The position numbers and the translations under genes are program-made. From CAZWBR01 sp964632305 (GTDB lineage Bacteria; Bacteroidota; Bacteroidia; Bacteroidales; Prolixibacteraceae), in the NCBI GenBank assembly GCA_964632305.1, contig CAZWBR010000017.1:1-64000 (forward strand): DNA of 64,000 nucleotides. Reading direction: 5' to 3'. Numbering within the stretch: position 1 is the first letter of the stretch; every line of letters starts with the position of its first letter. Positions 1 through 9,137 of the stretch are shown piece by piece. Below the pieces are notes generated by a model. The model was not told the origin of the DNA. It did no database searches and saw only the letters and a program-made list of their open reading frames with translations.

Positions 1-75
1 AACCATAGTATCTGTATGGTTCCTCCAAGGTTCCTGTATGCTAACATAGAGAAACCAAACAGGAACCTAAGAAAA
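1..75. repeat. 11-bp-period inverted repeat element
   Basis: Five consecutive 11-bp units run from 14 to 68: GTATGGTTCCT, CCAAGGTTCCT, GTATGCTAACA, TAGAGAAACCA, AACAGGAACCT. The first two and last two face each other as imperfect inverted arms. Positions 15-38 are identical, base for base, to 50253-50276, the left arm of a perfect palindrome elsewhere in the window. The AACCATAG at positions 1-8 looks like the end of a further arm cut by the window edge. It lies in the gap before ileS. Function unknown. Confidence 0.75.
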
Positions 76-520
76 AGGATGGTGTAACACCGGCCTTGGC
101 CTTGTGACGAACAGGGCTTCAGGGTATGATTTCCGGAAATCAGGATAAAGTGACCGGGTGACTTGGAGTCAGCCGGTCACTAAGTTTATCAGAGGTAGAA
201 CAATTTCCCCGCAGATCGCGCAACTTTTCGCGGAAAGCTCTGAGTTGACCAGCGTTTTCCGCAGGAAACCGATTCTGATTTTAAATTAATGGTAAGTTCA
301 GGATGACTTTTTGGACCCCCTCTTTTCTTATCCCTTGCACCCGTCCTCTTACTTTCCTAATAATAAACCGAATGAAATCCCGTTCAGGCCGTTTGGCCCC
401 CAAAAAATTATTGATCAATCCCTTAAATTGAGCCGTATAGGTTACAGTAAAAGTTCTGAATTTCAATAATAAAAATTCCTATATTTGTAGGCTCAAAAAA
501 ATGAGGGGAGTTTTTTCGTT
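76..520. other. Intergenic leader upstream of ileS
   Basis: I see no convincing gene here. A hairpin with 8-bp arms (GTGACCGG 150-157, CCGGTCAC 173-180) is present. A 61-codon frame on the minus strand (281-466) is rich in Lys and Arg but matches nothing I recognise. The end of the stretch carries the ileS promoter. Confidence 0.5.
455..487 (+). promoter_or_regulatory. Probable ileS promoter (-33/-7)
   Basis: TATATTTG at 480-487 fits the Bacteroidota -7 consensus TAnnTTTG. A weaker -33 element, TCTG, lies 21 bp upstream. Transcription would start near 493, giving a leader of about 28 nt before the ATG at 521. Confidence 0.5.
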
Positions 521-3500
521 ATGACTAAGAAATTCAAGGAATACAAGGAATTTAACCTTTCCAAAATCAATAAAGAGATACTTAAATTTTGGGAAGAAGA
601 CGATACATTTCATAAATCGGTCACTACCCGCGCCGATGGACCATCCTTTGTTTTTTATGAAGGGCCGCCCTCGGCTAACGGACAACCCGGTATTCACCAT
701 GTGGTATCGCGAACCATCAAAGATATTTTCTGCCGTTACAAAACCCAACAGGGATTTCTGGTTAAACGAAAAGCCGGTTGGGATACCCACGGCCTTCCGG
801 TCGAACTGAGTGTCGAAAAATCACTTGGTATCACCAAGGAGGATATCGGCAAGACCATTTCCGTTTCGGAATATAATGCCGCCTGCCGTAAGGAGGTGAT
901 GAAATACACCGACATGTGGGAAGACCTGACCCATAAGATGGGTTACTGGGTTAACATGGAGGATCCTTACATTACCTACGACAACCGTTATATCGAGACA
1001 CTCTGGTGGTTGCTGAAAGACCTCTATTCGAAAAACCTTTTGTATAAAGGCTATACCATTCAGCCCTATTCGCCCGCTGCCGGTACAGGACTAAGCTCTC
1101 ATGAGCTGAACCAGCCGGGTTGCTACCGCGATGTGAAGGACACCACCTGCGTGGCCCAGTTTAAAGTAGTGAAAAGCGATAAATCAGCTTTCCTTTTCCA
1201 GGATGTCGACTCCGAACTGTTTATCCTGGCCTGGACGACCACACCCTGGACCCTGCCGTCGAACACCGCACTGGCAGTTGGCCCGAACATCCGCTACGTT
1301 AAAGTCAAAACATTCAATCCTTATACAGGACAACCGGTCACGGTAGTCCTGGCCAAAGACCTCTTCCGGAACTATTTCCCCGAAAAAAATGAAGGTCTTT
1401 CATTCGACGAATACAAAGGTGAAGGGAAACAAATCCCCTATCAACTGCTGAACGAATTTTCAGGCAGCGAACTGGTAGGTGTAACTTATGAGCAACTGAT
1501 CCCCTGGATCAAGCCGATAGGCGACGCTTTCCGCGTGATCCCCGGCGACTTCGTGACCACCGAGGATGGTACCGGTATCGTTCATATCGCCCCCACCTTT
1601 GGCGCCGACGACGACCGTGTGGCTAAACAGAACGGAATCGCTCCGCTGATGCTGATCGACCGTGAGGGAAAACGCCAGCCAATGGTCGACCGCCAGGGTC
1701 GCTTCTTCCGTATCGAAGATCTTGACCCTGATTACGTACAATCAAAAGTTAACAAAGATTCCTACTCCGAATATGCCGGACGTTTTGTCAAAAACGCTTA
1801 CGACGAATCGCTCAACGAGGACGATGCCCCGCTCGATGTCGATCTGGCGGTGATGCTGAAAAAAGAAAACCGTGCCTTCCGTGTCGAGAAACACGAGCAC
1901 AGCTATCCGCATTGCTGGAGGACCGACAAGCCGGTGCTTTACTACCCGCTCGATTCATGGTTTATCCGTACCACGGCCGTCCGCGACGAAATGATCGAAC
2001 TGAACAAGACCATCAACTGGAAACCGCAATCGACCGGCACCGGACGTTTCGGCAACTGGCTGGAGAATCTGGTCGACTGGAACCTCTCGCGTTCACGCTA
2101 CTGGGGAACCCCGCTGCCGATCTGGCGGACCGAAGACGGATTAACCGAAAAATGCATTGGTTCGGTAGCCGAATTAATGGAAGAGATCGAAAAATCGGTG
2201 GCCGCCGGATTCATGAAATCGAATCCTTACACCAATTTTGTCGTTGGCGAATATTCAAAGGAGAACTACGAAAAGATCGATCTGCACCGTCCTTTCGTCG
2301 ATGATATCATCCTTGTTTCCGATAAGGGAGAAAAGATGTTCCGCGAAACCGACCTGATCGACGTGTGGTTCGACTCGGGAGCTATGCCCTATGCACAGGC
2401 TCACTATCCATTTGAATGCCCGGGGGATTTAGGGGGCTTATTCCCCGCCGATTTTATTGCAGAGGGAGTGGACCAGACGCGCGGATGGTTCTTCACGCTG
2501 CACGCCATCTCAACGATGGTGAAGAAATCGGTCGCCTTTAAAAATATTATCTCCAACGGTTTGGTGCTCGACGCCAACGGCAATAAGATGTCGAAGCGGT
2601 TGGGCAACGCGGTCGATCCCTTTACCACGATCGAGAAATATGGTTCCGACCCGCTTCGCTGGTACATGATCACCAATTCGCAACCATGGGATAACCTGAA
2701 ATTTGACATTGCCGGTGTAGAAGAGGTGCGCCGCAAATTTTTCGGCACCCTATATAACACTTACAGCTTCTTTGCCCTGTATGCCAATGTCGATGGCTTT
2801 GTCTACCGCGAGGCAGATGTCCCGGTTGAACAAAGACCTGAACTCGACCGATGGGTCCTCTCCCTGCTCAACACACTGATCAAAGAGGTGACCGACGCTT
2901 ACGAGAACTACGAGCCTACCCGCGCCGGAAGGGCCATCTCTGAATTTGTCTCTGAGAACCTTTCGAACTGGTATGTCCGTCTGAGCCGCAAACGTTTCTG
3001 GGGCGGCAGCTACAATACCGACAAGATTTCGGCGTTTCAGACCCTTTACACCTGTCTGGAAACCATCGCCAAGCTGGCGGCCCCGATCGCTCCCTTCTAC
3101 TCTGACCAGCTCTTCCGCGACCTGAACAAGGTGTCGGGACGCGAACAGGATATCTCGGTTCACCTGACCCGCTTCCCTGTTACCAATGAATCATTGGTCA
3201 ACAAGAAACTGGAGGAAAGGATGGACATCGCTCAACGCATCTCATCCATGATCCTGGGATTGCGCCGTAAAGAGAAACTGAAAGTGCGTCAGCCGCTGGC
3301 AAGAATCATAGTCCCGGTTCTGAGCGAAAATTTCCGCAAACAATTTGAGGCGGTTGAAAATATTATCCTGACTGAAGTCAATGTTAAAGAAGTTGAATAT
3401 CTGACTGATGCATCAGGGATCATTAAGAAAAAAATCAAGCCCAATTTCAAGACCTTAGGTCCGAAATACGGGAAACTGATGAAACAGATCGCGGCCTTTG

Positions 3501-3958
3501 TCAACCAGATGGAACAAACCGCTATTGCCGATTTCGAACGATCGGGTAACTACAACGCGGTGATCGATGGCGAAAATGTCAACCTCCAGCTGGAAGATGT
3601 AGAAATCATCTCTGAAGATATCCCGGGATGGCAGGTGGCCAGCGAAGGCGGTCTGACCGTCGCCCTCGACATCAACGTTACTCCAGAATTGAGGCTGGAA
3701 GGCATCGCCCGCGAATTTATCAACCGGATTCAAAATATCCGTAAGGATAGCGATTTTGAAGTGACCGATAAGATCAAACTGACGATCGCGAGACATGCGG
3801 AACTGAACGAAGCGCTGGAAATACATCGGGAATACATTAGTAACCAGACCTTAGCGCAACAGCTTGAACTGGTTGAAGTTCTCGACAACAGTGCGGCAAA
3901 GCTTATCGAGATCGATAAGGGCGTTGAAACCTTGATTCTCGTCGAAAAAGTTTCTTAA
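521..3958 (+). CDS. ileS: Isoleucyl-tRNA synthetase, eukaryote-like (IleS2) type
   Basis: Cytoplasmic class I aminoacyl-tRNA synthetase that charges tRNA-Ile. The protein is 1145 aa. The first signature is PPSANGQPGIHH at residues 49-60, so the HIGH box reads GIHH, as usual in the eukaryote-like group. The second is KMSKR at 689-693. The editing domain lies between them and the anticodon-binding domain follows; no C-terminal zinc finger is seen. The length and signatures place it in the IleS2 clade, which is known for low sensitivity to mupirocin; that property is inferred, not shown. The ATG at 521 is the only sensible start, about 30 nt after a good -7 element. A DksA-like gene and lspA follow on the same strand, each with its own gap. 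Confidence 0.97.
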   Translation: MTKKFKEYKEFNLSKINKEILKFWEEDDTFHKSVTTRADGPSFVFYEGPPSANGQPGIHHVVSRTIKDIFCRYKTQQGFLVKRKAGWDTHGLPVELSVEKSLGITKEDIGKTISVSEYNAACRKEVMKYTDMWEDLTHKMGYWVNMEDPYITYDNRYIETLWWLLKDLYSKNLLYKGYTIQPYSPAAGTGLSSHELNQPGCYRDVKDTTCVAQFKVVKSDKSAFLFQDVDSELFILAWTTTPWTLPSNTALAVGPNIRYVKVKTFNPYTGQPVTVVLAKDLFRNYFPEKNEGLSFDEYKGEGKQIPYQLLNEFSGSELVGVTYEQLIPWIKPIGDAFRVIPGDFVTTEDGTGIVHIAPTFGADDDRVAKQNGIAPLMLIDREGKRQPMVDRQGRFFRIEDLDPDYVQSKVNKDSYSEYAGRFVKNAYDESLNEDDAPLDVDLAVMLKKENRAFRVEKHEHSYPHCWRTDKPVLYYPLDSWFIRTTAVRDEMIELNKTINWKPQSTGTGRFGNWLENLVDWNLSRSRYWGTPLPIWRTEDGLTEKCIGSVAELMEEIEKSVAAGFMKSNPYTNFVVGEYSKENYEKIDLHRPFVDDIILVSDKGEKMFRETDLIDVWFDSGAMPYAQAHYPFECPGDLGGLFPADFIAEGVDQTRGWFFTLHAISTMVKKSVAFKNIISNGLVLDANGNKMSKRLGNAVDPFTTIEKYGSDPLRWYMITNSQPWDNLKFDIAGVEEVRRKFFGTLYNTYSFFALYANVDGFVYREADVPVEQRPELDRWVLSLLNTLIKEVTDAYENYEPTRAGRAISEFVSENLSNWYVRLSRKRFWGGSYNTDKISAFQTLYTCLETIAKLAAPIAPFYSDQLFRDLNKVSGREQDISVHLTRFPVTNESLVNKKLEERMDIAQRISSMILGLRRKEKLKVRQPLARIIVPVLSENFRKQFEAVENIILTEVNVKEVEYLTDASGIIKKKIKPNFKTLGPKYGKLMKQIAAFVNQMEQTAIADFERSGNYNAVIDGENVNLQLEDVEIISEDIPGWQVASEGGLTVALDINVTPELRLEGIAREFINRIQNIRKDSDFEVTDKIKLTIARHAELNEALEIHREYISNQTLAQQLELVEVLDNSAAKLIEIDKGVETLILVEKVS

Positions 3959-4048
3959 CAGGAAAGTTGCCCTTTGTTTGTAAATTATTTGCAGAGCTTG
4001 ATATAAAGAGACCCGATTTAAACTATATTTACGCTAAAGCTTAATATT

Positions 4049-4426
4049 ATGACAGAAAAAACCAGATATTCAGACGAGGAACTTGCTGAATTCAAGGAAT
4101 TAATACTGGGCAAGCTCGAAAAAGCCAGACAGGATTATGAGCTATATAAAAATGCCATTACCCACGGCGACGGAAACGATACCCAAGACACTTCCCCAAC
4201 ATTTAAAGTGTTGGAAGAGGGAGCCGCAACTCTGTCGAAAGAAGAAGCCGGTAAACTGGCCCAGCGTCAGCTCAAATTTATCCAGCACCTCGAGGCCGCT
4301 TTAATCCGTGTGGAAAACAAAACCTACGGAATCTGCCGCGAAACCGGTAAACTGATCCCTAAGGATCGGCTCCGTGTCGTACCTCATGCCACCCTCTCAA
4401 TTGACGCGAAGAATAAACAGCGCTAA
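4049..4426 (+). CDS. DksA/TraR-family protein with degenerate zinc finger
   Basis: Small RNA-polymerase secondary-channel type regulator, 125 aa. The N-terminal half is a predicted helical coiled coil containing an acidic stretch (HGDGNDTQDTSP). The C-terminal part keeps the fold signature YGICRETGKLIPKDRL and then PHATLSIDAK. In canonical DksA the finger is C-x2-C...C-x2-C. Here only the first Cys remains; the other three positions read Thr, Ser and Ala, so zinc binding is unlikely. Such reduced fingers are common in Bacteroidota members of this family. It sits between ileS and lspA. TATATTTA at 4024-4031 could be its -7 element, and a terminator hairpin follows. Whether it acts on RNA polymerase is inference. 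Confidence 0.85.
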   Translation: MTEKTRYSDEELAEFKELILGKLEKARQDYELYKNAITHGDGNDTQDTSPTFKVLEEGAATLSKEEAGKLAQRQLKFIQHLEAALIRVENKTYGICRETGKLIPKDRLRVVPHATLSIDAKNKQR

Positions 4427-4472
4427 TCAATGATCAGGGTGTACTTGAAATTGAATTAACCATGATAGATTT

Positions 4473-4502
4473 TCGGGGCGAAGTGTTATGCCCCGATTTT
4501 TC
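4473..4502 (+). terminator. Rho-independent terminator after the dksA-like gene
   Basis: TCGGGGC (473-479 within 4 kb) pairs with GCCCCGA at 4490-4496 and is followed by a run of five T. It lies 47 nt after the dksA-like stop codon and 20 nt before lspA. Confidence 0.7.
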
Positions 4503-4521
4503 GTAATCTGTTTTTAACTAG

Positions 4522-5193
4522 ATGATGAACAACAAGCAGAAATCGGTTTTGATCATATTCCTGGTCCTTCTTTTTGATCAACTCTTAAAAGTCTATATCA
4601 AAACCAACTTTATGTTGGGCGACGAATTTATTGTTGCTAAAAATTGGTTCATCATCCATTTCGTGGAAAACAACGGGATGGCTTTCGGACTGGAGTTCGG
4701 CGATAATATCGGGAAATATTTACTCAGCATTTTCCGTATAGTGGCCGTTTCCGCCATCGGCTGGTATCTCTCCCGCCTCTGGAAGAAAGAGATCCAATTT
4801 GGCATTATTGTCAGTTTTTCCCTGATATTTGCCGGTGCTTTGGGAAACATCCTCGACAGCGCCTTCTACGGCCTCATCTTCAACGAGAGCTACGGTCAAG
4901 TAGCCTCTTTCATGCCCGAGGGCGGCGGTTATGCCTCTTTTCTTCAGGGCCGCGTGGTCGATATGTTTTATTTCCCAATCCTGACCGGCCATTATCCTGA
5001 ATGGGTGCCCCTCTTCGGAGGTCGCGAATTTATCTTCTTCCGCCCGGTATTTAACGTGGCCGACTCTTCCATTACTGTAGGAATCTTCATGATCCTTCTA
5101 TTCTACCGCAGGTATTTCGACCAAAAGGAATCGGAAGAGATTGAGCCTAAAACAGTTGACGTGGATATTGCAGAATCAGTCGAAAGAGAATAG
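4522..5193 (+). CDS. lspA: Lipoprotein signal peptidase (signal peptidase II)
   Basis: Inner-membrane aspartyl protease that removes signal peptides from diacylated prolipoproteins. The protein is 223 aa, longer than the roughly 160-aa proteobacterial enzyme because of an inserted loop, which is usual in Bacteroidota. Four hydrophobic segments are visible. The catalytic pair is Asp112 in GNILDS and Asp181 in FNVADSS. VENNGMAFG near residue 50 is the conserved N-terminal loop. It is needed for the many lipoproteins in this window (GldK, LptE-like, DUF4249, DUF4270, LVIVD and GH3 proteins). The ATG at 4522 begins a typical first membrane helix. Confidence 0.95.
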   Translation: MMNNKQKSVLIIFLVLLFDQLLKVYIKTNFMLGDEFIVAKNWFIIHFVENNGMAFGLEFGDNIGKYLLSIFRIVAVSAIGWYLSRLWKKEIQFGIIVSFSLIFAGALGNILDSAFYGLIFNESYGQVASFMPEGGGYASFLQGRVVDMFYFPILTGHYPEWVPLFGGREFIFFRPVFNVADSSITVGIFMILLFYRRYFDQKESEEIEPKTVDVDIAESVERE

Positions 5194-5209
5194 GATACTA
5201 CTCCCAGTT

Positions 5210-5246
5210 TGATCCGCTGTTTTAGGCCTCTGAACAAAACGGATCA
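5210..5246. terminator. Hairpin between convergent lspA and methyltransferase genes
   Basis: TGATCC at 5210-5215 pairs with GGATCA at 5241-5246, with inner GTTTT/AAAAC pairs interrupted by a small bulge. It lies in the 66-bp gap between converging genes. There is no clear T run, so the call is tentative. Confidence 0.35.
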
Positions 5247-5259
5247 GTGGGGTATAAGA

Positions 5260-6015
5260 TTATGATTTATGTGCCAAGATGGTCAACTGGGGAGGTGTCT
5301 GAAATCCCTCTTTTTCGATCTTCTCCTTTAAGTAATCGGCTCTTGCCTCTATCTCCCTGCCATTTGGCAATTGAGCAGCCATAGTGACCATCGCATCAAA
5401 TCTCCTGAAAAACTGCCACATCTTCTCCTTTGAATTCAAGAGTGGCATTTCGTTGCCCGATAATATTGTGGTATCGATCCCGATATTGGCATCATCAAAT
5501 ATTCTATACAGCTCATCAGAAGAATAAATAGCCCGGTGATAAATTCCCATGGCTGTATTGATCTCTGCCTTCAGGTTCAGAAATTCGAAATGATTTTGCT
5601 GAGCAGGTTTTAGGTTGTCGGAAATCATCTCATTAACTATCAATAATCCTCCGGGAACCAAAACCCTCACCATCGAGGAGACGGCCTTCGCTGGAAGCTC
5701 GAAACAGTGTATCGAATTGGAAACCGTGACTGTATCGAAATAATTATCCTCAAAGGGCAGTTTTCGGATATTCCCCTGGACAAAATCAACTTTGTAATGC
5801 ACCAGCTTTTCTTTGGCGACCGCTATGCTTTCCAACTTTGAATCCAGACCAGTGGCTGAATCGTATGTGGCAAACGATTCAAGTAAAAAATAAAGAAAAT
5901 CTCCCTCCCCGGTGGCTACATCCAATAGATGACCGGCATGCATCCTTTCCAGATGCTTTTTCAATTCGGGGAGATGATACATAAGATCCGGATTATTAGT
6001 ACTTGAAGTTGGCAC
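5260..6015 (-). CDS. SAM-dependent class I methyltransferase
   Basis: 251-aa protein with a Methyltransferase_11-type fold. Motif I is LDVATGEGDF at residues 31-40, followed by an acidic residue in TGLDSK and by FVQGNIRKLPFEDNYFDTV, the usual motif II/III region. The substrate cannot be told. The frame opens with GTG at 6015, immediately after the TAG stop (6016-6018) of the upstream coiled-coil gene, so the two are very likely cotranscribed and translationally coupled. An ATG at 5982 (residue 12) is an alternative start. It converges with lspA. Confidence 0.8.
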   Translation of the reverse strand: MPTSSTNNPDLMYHLPELKKHLERMHAGHLLDVATGEGDFLYFLLESFATYDSATGLDSKLESIAVAKEKLVHYKVDFVQGNIRKLPFEDNYFDTVTVSNSIHCFELPAKAVSSMVRVLVPGGLLIVNEMISDNLKPAQQNHFEFLNLKAEINTAMGIYHRAIYSSDELYRIFDDANIGIDTTILSGNEMPLLNSKEKMWQFFRRFDAMVTMAAQLPNGREIEARADYLKEKIEKEGFQTPPQLTILAHKS

Positions 6016-6909
6016 CTATTTTACTTCCAAACGCGTGGTCCCGATATTGCGCCCATCGGCAAAGACATCGATGGTATAACTTCCGGTAATAATGGCCGAT
6101 TCATTGTTGTTGTCCCAATAAATGCTGACCGGGAGCTCTGCGCCTTCGTATTCCACCTCACGCATCGCCGAATAGGGAATCTTCAGATCTTCAAAATTAA
6201 AGACATCTTTCTCCGATTTCATTAGCAACAACTGATCGGGACGTTGTATCCTGACATAGATATTTTTTGCCCCCCTCTTGGCGGTCAGGTTCTTACTTAG
6301 GGTAAAATCGATCTTGATCTTCTCTATCTTGGCCGCCTTATTCTGAACATTCCCCTTCTTATTGATCCCGGTCGCCTTAAGATCCTGGGCTTCAAGCTGA
6401 GCCGCCAGCGAAACGGTCTGCTCTAATTTCTTTTTCTCCTGCTCCAGTTGTGCATTGATATATCTGGCTTCTGTAACCTGCTCCTTGACATCTTTGTTCT
6501 CGTCCATCAACCGCTGGTTCCTTTGGTTTAGACTATCAATCTGAACTATATAATCACGCATGATATTCCGAAGAGTAGTCACCTCATCCCGGTACTTTGA
6601 AATCTGCTGATAACTGGCGCTTTTCACCTGCTCGACTTCAGTTAAAAGGTCTTTCACCCTTGTTTGTGCCAGTTCAATATTCTGGTTCAGCGATTCATTT
6701 TCGGTAGTTAAGGAATCATATCCCGCAACCATCTTGGTCAACTCGGCAGTGATCGAATCTTTCTCCATATTCAGTTGTTGCTCAACCGATCGGTGTTCGC
6801 TGCGCTGCCAAAACAGTAAAACACAAACGATAACCAATAAAACTGCGAGGATAATAACAATCAGATTATTCCGTTTATCTTTAGAAATACCTAAATTCTG
6901 ATCAACCAT
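6016..6909 (-). CDS. Membrane-anchored coiled-coil protein
   Basis: 297 aa, family not recognised. A short cytoplasmic N-terminus is followed by one membrane helix at residues 14-35, then about 140 residues of heptad-rich coiled coil (roughly 36-175). A folded C-terminal domain follows with alternating beta strands, ending in SYTIDVFADGRNIGTTRLEVK-like sequence. The topology suggests a periplasmic protein tethered to the inner membrane. It is the first gene of a two-gene operon with the methyltransferase and has one of the best promoters in the window (6948-6978). Function unknown. Confidence 0.75.
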   Translation of the reverse strand: MVDQNLGISKDKRNNLIVIILAVLLVIVCVLLFWQRSEHRSVEQQLNMEKDSITAELTKMVAGYDSLTTENESLNQNIELAQTRVKDLLTEVEQVKSASYQQISKYRDEVTTLRNIMRDYIVQIDSLNQRNQRLMDENKDVKEQVTEARYINAQLEQEKKKLEQTVSLAAQLEAQDLKATGINKKGNVQNKAAKIEKIKIDFTLSKNLTAKRGAKNIYVRIQRPDQLLLMKSEKDVFNFEDLKIPYSAMREVEYEGAELPVSIYWDNNNESAIITGSYTIDVFADGRNIGTTRLEVK

Positions 6910-6947
6910 AATTATAGTCTCCTTTACTGGAAAGTGAATAGTAGTGG

Positions 6948-6978
6948 CAAAATTAGAAATATTTTATCCCGAATCAAA
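6948..6978 (-). promoter_or_regulatory. Promoter of the coiled-coil/methyltransferase operon
   Basis: On the minus strand TTTG (6978-6975), a 19-bp spacer and TAATTTTG (6955-6948) match the Bacteroidota consensus exactly. The ATG lies about 39 nt downstream. Confidence 0.7.
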
Positions 6979-7082
6979 GGATGAAAAATTCACCGCAAAC
7001 CCCATGCCGAAGTTTTGCATTTACAGCAGTTAACGAAACAACTTCCTCCTTTTGACCGTTATATTCCTAAAAAAAAAGAGTT

Positions 7083-7715
7083 ATGAACCTGTTTGGAATC
7101 CGAAATGAATATCGCCTTCATGCCCTCGATGAAAAGATAACCCGCAACCCCTTTCAACTTTTTACCATCTGGCTCGACGAAGCAATCAAAGGAAAGGTTA
7201 ACGAGCCCACTGCGATGACCTTAGCCACGGCTACCCCGGAAGGATATCCATCAGCCAGGATCGTTCTCTTAAAGTCCTTTTCTCCCGAGGGCTTCCTGTT
7301 TTTTACCAATTATCAAAGCAGAAAAGGCCGTGAACTGGAAACAAACAACAAAGCGGCTCTTCTGTTCTTCTGGCCTGAGTTGGAACGGCAGATCCGCATC
7401 GAAGGGATTGTCAGCCGCACCCCCGCCAAAGTTTCAGATCACTATTTTATGAGCCGGCCTTACGAGAGCCGCATCAGCGCTGCAGTCTCTCCCCAGAGCG
7501 AACCTGTGGCCAGCCGCTCTCTCCTCGAATCGCTTTGGGAGTTAAAATCCTTGCAAACCAACGAGAACAAGCTGACAAGACCTGATTTCTGGGGAGGATA
7601 TACTATATTGCCGGAGAAAATCGAATTCTGGCAAGGCCGGCCTAACCGCCTGCACGACCGTATCCTCTTTCAAAAAGAAAATAATATTTGGAAAATATCC
7701 CGCTTGGCTCCTTGA
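7083..7715 (+). CDS. pdxH: Pyridoxamine 5'-phosphate oxidase
   Basis: FMN enzyme that oxidises pyridoxine/pyridoxamine 5'-phosphate to pyridoxal 5'-phosphate. It is 210 aa, the standard length. Family signatures include AMTLATATPEGYPSARIVLLK (split-barrel FMN site, residues about 44-64), FFTNYQSRKGREL, and the C-terminal substrate loop EFWQGRPNRLHDR near residues 182-194. It stands alone on the plus strand and its stop codon is separated from that of the converging helicase gene by one base. Confidence 0.96.
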   Translation: MNLFGIRNEYRLHALDEKITRNPFQLFTIWLDEAIKGKVNEPTAMTLATATPEGYPSARIVLLKSFSPEGFLFFTNYQSRKGRELETNNKAALLFFWPELERQIRIEGIVSRTPAKVSDHYFMSRPYESRISAAVSPQSEPVASRSLLESLWELKSLQTNENKLTRPDFWGGYTILPEKIEFWQGRPNRLHDRILFQKENNIWKISRLAP

Positions 7716-7716
7716 A

Positions 7717-9048
7717 CTACCTCCGTTTTCCACCCCGCTTCTCTTCAGGACGTAGATGCTTGCTCTTGGAATTAAAACTGAAGGAACTCTTTTTATGATG
7801 CCGCTTTTTCTCATGAAAAGCGCCCAGAAAAGTCGGATCAGCCAGTTTACGCTGTCGGTCAATCTCCTTGGCTATCTCCTGAAGCTCGTCACGGGTCGAA
7901 GGGACCACTTCAACTTCTTCGGGCAACTCCAGCTCCTCAATCTCCATTCGGATCAACTTTTCAATATTCTCAAGATGAAAATCCTCATCCGGCCCTACCA
8001 AAGAAATAGCAACCCCATGAAGATTGGCCCGAGCCGTTCGTCCAATACGATGAACGTAATCTTCATATTGTGGAGGCAAATCAAAATTGAAAACATGGGA
8101 CACCTGGCTGACATCAATCCCGCGCGCCGACACATCGGTAGAAATTAAGATCCTCACATTCCCCTCCTTAAAATCATTGATCGCGTTGATCCTTGAACTC
8201 TGCGCCTTGTTCGAATGAAGAATCCTCACCTCCCCTTCCGTCTTCCGGCTGATCACTTTATAAACCGCTTCCGCGTTTTCTTTGGTGCGGCAAAAAATAA
8301 TGACCCTCTTATACTCTTCCTGATTATCCAGCAAATGGTTGATCAGGTTTAACTTGGTGCGAAAATTGGGAACCCTGAAAAAGAATTGTTCCACCTTCTC
8401 CGCCGTTGTGGCCGATGGGGCCACCTCAACCCTTACCGGAAAGGTAAGGAACTCATGGCTCATCTCCTCAATTTTCTCCGAAAATGTGGCGGAAAACAAC
8501 AAATTCTGCCGCTTGTGAGGGATCACTTCGAAAAGCTTCAACAACTGTGGCATAAACCCCATATCAAGCATCCGGTCGGCTTCGTCGATAACCAGTGTTC
8601 TTACCTTTTTCAAGGAAACCGATCCGGCTTTGTACAAGTCCCATAACCGCCCCGGTGTGGCGACTATTATATCGATGCCCGGTTCTACCAAAGCGGCATG
8701 TTTAGTCCAGCCAATACCCCCGTAAACCGCGGCATGGCGTAGGTTGGTAAACTGGGCCAACTCCTCAATATCTTCACCCACCTGGATCGACAACTCCCGC
8801 GTAGGAACAAGTATTATGGCGCGTGGATCGTCCCCTTCCGCTTTCACCAATTTCATGAAAAGCGGGATAAGGTAAGCCGCTGTTTTTCCCGTCCCGGTTT
8901 GGGCGATCCCCAACACGTCCTGCCCCGACTTTATCACCGGTATGGCCATCTCCTGAATCGGGGTAGGTTCTGTAAAACCAACCTCATTCAAGGCCTTTAA
9001 AATAGACTTGCCTATTCCAAACTTCTCGAAATTCGTCGTTCCTTCCAT
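7717..9048 (-). CDS. DEAD-box ATP-dependent RNA helicase
   Basis: 443-aa helicase of the RhlE/DeaD type. The Q motif is at about residues 26-33 (FTEPTPIQ), Walker A AQTGTGKT at 49-56, DEAD at 155-158, SAT at 186-188, and HRIGRTAR near 335. The C-terminal tail is short and basic (KKRHHKKSS...KRGGKRR), typical of RNA binding. Probable roles are ribosome assembly or mRNA turnover, inferred from the family. The minus-strand sequence TAACTTTG (9072-9065) is a good -7 element giving a leader of about 12 nt. I give no symbol because paralogues cannot be separated here. Confidence 0.93.
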   Translation of the reverse strand: MEGTTNFEKFGIGKSILKALNEVGFTEPTPIQEMAIPVIKSGQDVLGIAQTGTGKTAAYLIPLFMKLVKAEGDDPRAIILVPTRELSIQVGEDIEELAQFTNLRHAAVYGGIGWTKHAALVEPGIDIIVATPGRLWDLYKAGSVSLKKVRTLVIDEADRMLDMGFMPQLLKLFEVIPHKRQNLLFSATFSEKIEEMSHEFLTFPVRVEVAPSATTAEKVEQFFFRVPNFRTKLNLINHLLDNQEEYKRVIIFCRTKENAEAVYKVISRKTEGEVRILHSNKAQSSRINAINDFKEGNVRILISTDVSARGIDVSQVSHVFNFDLPPQYEDYVHRIGRTARANLHGVAISLVGPDEDFHLENIEKLIRMEIEELELPEEVEVVPSTRDELQEIAKEIDRQRKLADPTFLGAFHEKKRHHKKSSFSFNSKSKHLRPEEKRGGKRR

Positions 9049-9137
9049 TCTTACAATTTTGCTGCAAAGTTAGCTTTTCTTTTCAGCCCACCGCCATAAA
9101 ACCGCTATCTTTTTATCATTGAGCAATTTAATAAAAC

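Noticed and set aside
281..466. 61-codon basic reading frame on the minus strand upstream of ileS
   Set aside because: No family resemblance, no promoter of the expected type, and it sits among other gene-free DNA. It could be an old transposase fragment, but I cannot support that.
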